Source of the DNA: UBA724 sp049596815
Lineage (GTDB): Bacteria > Bacteroidota > Bacteroidia > Flavobacteriales > Flavobacteriaceae
Length of the DNA stretch: 8,489 nt
Reading direction: 5' to 3'
Assembly: GCA_049596815.1 (NCBI GenBank)
Contig: JBMYLY010000057.1
Location: forward strand, 1-8,489
Shown: positions 6,385 through 8,489 of the stretch, piece by piece
Position numbering within the stretch: position 1 is the stretch's first letter
Layout of the letters: every line of letters starts with the position of its first letter
Notes under the pieces: generated by a model
The model's input: the letters and a program-made list of their open reading frames with translations, nothing else
Told to the model about the DNA's origin: nothing
The model's database searches: none
Made by a program: the position numbers and the translations under genes

Positions 6385-6416
6385 AAGGATAAACCATTGT
6401 GTTTATCCTTTTTTTT
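6385..6416 (+). terminator. Intrinsic terminator after rplQ
   Basis: AAGGATAAAC (6385-6394) and GTTTATCCTT (6401-6410) form a perfect 10-base-pair stem with the 6-base loop CATTGT, followed at once by six further T bases (6411-6416), eight in a row with the stem's last two. It lies 28 bases after the rplQ stop and is a classical Rho-independent terminator. It marks the end of the ribosomal-alpha transcript. The stem is A/T-rich with only three G-C pairs, so some readthrough into carA is possible. The opposite strand has no matching downstream T-run. Confidence 0.9.
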
Positions 6417-6428
6417 GTGCTATTTTTG
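6397..6428 (+). promoter_or_regulatory. Probable Bacteroidota-type promoter for carA-eno
   Basis: TATTTTTG (6421-6428) matches the -7 consensus TAnnTTTG of Bacteroidota housekeeping promoters exactly. A TTG at 6397-6399 is a candidate -33 element, with a 21-base spacer, which is at the long end of what is accepted. Transcription would start around 6433-6436, leaving only about 10 bases before the carA ATG. The -33 element lies in the loop and the spacer in the right arm and T-tract of the rplQ terminator. The match is by eye only. Confidence 0.55.
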
Positions 6429-6444
6429 CGCCAAGATTTTAGAT

Positions 6445-7557
6445 ATGAGTAAATACAGTCCGCGTCCCAAAGCATTAATTTTGCTCGAAGATGGAACTGT
6501 TTTTTTTGGAAAATCCATCGGAATCCAAGGCACTGCCACCGGAGAAGTCTGTTTTAACACCGGAATGACCGGCTATCAAGAAATTTTTACCGATCCTTCT
6601 TATTTTGGTCAACTGATGGTAGCCACCAACGCCCACATCGGTAACTACGGCGTCAACAATGATGAAATGGAGTCTGACCGCATTCAGATTTCCGGCTTGA
6701 TTTGCAAAAATTTTAATTTCGACTATTCGCGTCCTGCTGCAGATGAGGCGCTGATTGACTTTTTCAGCAAACACAAACTCGTGGCCATCTCTGATGTAGA
6801 CACCCGTGCTTTGGTAAGCTATATCCGTGACAATGGTGCTATGAACGCTTTGATCACCACAGAAACCGATGACATTGATGCGCTTAAAGAGCAATTGCAA
6901 AATGTGCCTTCTATGAAAGGATTGGAATTGGCTTCTAAAGTGTCTACCAAAGCGCCTTATTTTGTGGGCAATCCCGAGGCTACGCATCGCATTGCGGCAC
7001 TTGACTTGGGTATTAAGACCAATATATTACGCAACCTGACCGCGCGAGACGCCTATATTCAAGTTTTTCCGCACGACACTGAGCTTGAGACCATGGCTAC
7101 ATGGAACCCGGATGGCTATTTTATCTCAAACGGCCCAGGCGACCCCGAGCCGCTTAAAGAAGCTCAACAAGTGGCCAAATCCATCATAGAAAAAGACATG
7201 CCCTTGTTTGGCATCTGCTTGGGACACCAAGTCATTGCGCTCTCGCAAGGGATACCTACCTATAAAATGCGAAATGGACACCGAGGTATCAACCACCCGA
7301 TTCTCAATTTGGAGACCGGCAAAGGAGAGATTACCTCTCAAAACCACGGATTTGCCATAGACCGAGAAGCAACCGAACAACACGATGCGGTTGAGATCTC
7401 GCACGTACACCTCAACGACCACACGGTGGCTGGCATTCGCATCAAAGGGAAAAAATGTTTTTCCGTACAATATCACCCTGAGGCAAGCCCGGGTCCCCAT
7501 GACTCCTCTTACCTCTTTGACCAATTTATACAAACCATTATTGACCATAAAAACTAA
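6445..7557 (+). CDS. carA: Carbamoyl phosphate synthetase small (glutamine amidotransferase) subunit
   Basis: CarA hydrolyses glutamine and passes ammonia to CarB, which makes carbamoyl phosphate for pyrimidine and arginine synthesis. The 370-residue product is a normal length. The N-terminal domain (about 1-150) has GEVCFNTGMTGYQEIFTDPS (33-52) and HIGNYGVN (64-71). The class I amidotransferase domain (about 183-365) has ISNGPGDP (227-234), GICLGHQ with the nucleophile Cys258, and QYHPEASPGP with His344 and Glu346, so the triad is complete. An in-frame TTG at 6397 would add 16 residues, but it lies in the terminator loop and upstream of the likely transcription start, so the ATG at 6445 is preferred. 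carB is not in the window. eno follows 4 bases after the stop. Confidence 0.97.
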   Translation: MSKYSPRPKALILLEDGTVFFGKSIGIQGTATGEVCFNTGMTGYQEIFTDPSYFGQLMVATNAHIGNYGVNNDEMESDRIQISGLICKNFNFDYSRPAADEALIDFFSKHKLVAISDVDTRALVSYIRDNGAMNALITTETDDIDALKEQLQNVPSMKGLELASKVSTKAPYFVGNPEATHRIAALDLGIKTNILRNLTARDAYIQVFPHDTELETMATWNPDGYFISNGPGDPEPLKEAQQVAKSIIEKDMPLFGICLGHQVIALSQGIPTYKMRNGHRGINHPILNLETGKGEITSQNHGFAIDREATEQHDAVEISHVHLNDHTVAGIRIKGKKCFSVQYHPEASPGPHDSSYLFDQFIQTIIDHKN

Positions 7558-7561
7558 TATC

Positions 7562-8489
7562 ATGAGCATCATTGTAGACATACACGCACGTCAAATATTT
7601 GACTCTCGAGGAAACCCAACCGTAGAAGTCGATGTGACTACCGAAAACGGTGTTTTGGGCCGTGCAGCCGTTCCTTCCGGCGCATCTACCGGAGAGCACG
7701 AAGCTGTGGAGCTACGCGACGGCGGGGATGCCTATATGGGCAAAGGGGTGCTTCAGGCGGTTCAAAATGTCAATGAAATCATCGCTCCTGAGCTGATTGG
7801 AAATTCTGTTTTCGAACAAGAAGACATCGACCAATTGATGATCGAACTCGACGGCACACCCAACAAATCCAAACTGGGTGCCAATGCCATTTTAGGCGTT
7901 TCTTTGGCCTTGGCCAAAGCAGCTGCCAATGAGTTGGGCATGCCTTTGTATCGCTACGTGGGTGGCACAAGTGCCTTTACCTTGCCAGTCCCAATGATGA
8001 ACATCATCAACGGCGGGTCGCACTCCGACGCGCCCATCGCTTTTCAAGAGTTTATGGTCATGCCGATCAAAGCACAGTCTTTTGCGCATGCCCTACAGAT
8101 GGGAACAGAGATTTTCCATCACCTGAAAAAAGTACTTCACAAACGCAATCTAAGCACCGCTGTAGGTGACGAGGGTGGTTTTGCACCGACCCTAGACGGT
8201 ACCGAAGATGCCTTGGATACCATTTTGTTGGCCATTAAAAATGCTGGCTACAAACCTGGTGAAGAAGTGCGCATTGCCTTGGATTGTGCGGCTGCAGAGT
8301 TTTATGTAGACGGCAAGTACGACTACACCAAGTTTGAAGGTGCCCAAGGAAAAGTACGTAGTTCCAAAGAGCAAGCCGACTATTTGGCTGAATTGGCAGA
8401 CAAATACCCCATCGTTTCTATCGAAGACGGTATGGACGAAAACGACTGGGAGGGTTGGAAATACCTCACCGAGAGAATCGGTGACCGAG
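7562..8489 (+). CDS. eno: Enolase (phosphopyruvate hydratase), 3' end outside the window
   Basis: Enolase interconverts 2-phosphoglycerate and phosphoenolpyruvate in glycolysis and is often part of the RNA degradosome in other phyla. The first 309 residues are present, out of roughly 430 expected, and the frame is open to the window edge. Visible features: RQIFDSRGNPTVEVDV (10-25), the substrate loop SGASTGEHEAVELRDG (39-54), GGSHSD with His154, VGDEGGFAP with the catalytic Glu204, and the magnesium ligands Asp241 (ALDCAAAEFY) and Glu288 (SIEDGMDENDW). The third ligand and the catalytic lysine would lie beyond the right edge. The ATG at 7562 is 4 bases after carA, so the two are probably co-transcribed. 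It has A at -3 and no Shine-Dalgarno sequence. Confidence 0.97.
   Translation, partial: MSIIVDIHARQIFDSRGNPTVEVDVTTENGVLGRAAVPSGASTGEHEAVELRDGGDAYMGKGVLQAVQNVNEIIAPELIGNSVFEQEDIDQLMIELDGTPNKSKLGANAILGVSLALAKAAANELGMPLYRYVGGTSAFTLPVPMMNIINGGSHSDAPIAFQEFMVMPIKAQSFAHALQMGTEIFHHLKKVLHKRNLSTAVGDEGGFAPTLDGTEDALDTILLAIKNAGYKPGEEVRIALDCAAAEFYVDGKYDYTKFEGAQGKVRSSKEQADYLAELADKYPIVSIEDGMDENDWEGWKYLTERIGDR

Noticed and set aside
6397..6444. TTG start for carA giving 16 extra residues
   Set aside because: The extension would begin in the terminator loop, lies upstream of the probable transcription start, and encodes a hydrophobic cysteine-containing leader not seen in CarA.
6475..6987. Minus-strand open frame of 170 codons opposite carA
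   Set aside because: It is antisense to the well-conserved N-terminal half of CarA, with no promoter box or start context that I can support.
7126..7581. Minus-strand open frame of 151 codons across the carA-eno junction
   Set aside because: It overlaps the catalytic domain of CarA and the eno start, and shows no motif or independent initiation signal.
1..8489. Search for a novel system: mobile elements, CRISPR, defence genes, toxin-antitoxin pairs or cargo
   Set aside because: All sequence is accounted for by conserved housekeeping genes on one strand with short gaps. No long direct or inverted repeats, transposase, tRNA or compositional break were seen.

Overview
The window is a stretch of ordinary core chromosome. 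It holds the distal half of the spc ribosomal protein operon, the infA-rpmJ junction, the alpha operon, and then carA and the start of eno. The organism is most likely a member of the Bacteroidota, probably class Flavobacteriia. Four things point there. The protein sequences have a flavobacterial flavour (S11, L30, S5, L36 and the RNA polymerase alpha C-terminal domain). L36 has lost its zinc site. Start codons mostly lack Shine-Dalgarno sequences but usually carry A at -3. A TAnnTTTG promoter box, typical of the phylum, lies before carA. This placement rests on recognition by eye, not on a search.

Layout, all on the + strand: the last codons of a gene expected to be rplF (1-25); rplR, rpsE, rpmD, rplO, secY (37-2913); infA, rpmJ, rpsM, rpsK (2913-4018); a 74-base leader-like gap with inverted repeats (4019-4092); rpsD, rpoA, rplQ (4093-6357); a strong intrinsic terminator (6385-6416) overlapping a probable promoter (about 6397-6428); carA (6445-7557); and eno, which runs off the right edge (7562-8489). 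Gaps between genes in the ribosomal part are mostly 2 to 10 bases, and secY and infA overlap by one base. This fits one long transcript ending at the terminator after rplQ. No stretch longer than 300 bases lacks a gene. The longest gap is 87 bases.

The ribosomal block encodes parts of both subunits (L18, L30, L15, L36, L17; S5, S13, S11, S4), the translocon channel SecY, initiation factor IF-1 and RNA polymerase alpha, so transcription, translation and export components are co-expressed. carA (glutamine amidotransferase subunit of carbamoyl phosphate synthetase) and eno (enolase) are probably a separate two-gene transcript, since only 4 bases separate them.

I found no tRNA, rRNA, CRISPR, insertion sequence, phage or defence gene, and no sign of horizontal transfer. 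I do not see an undescribed system here. The points worth a second look are small: the structured rpsD leader with two competing pairings, the long basic-then-acidic tail on L17, the zinc-less L36, the terminator-promoter overlap before carA, and a small hairpin at the rpoA stop codon.
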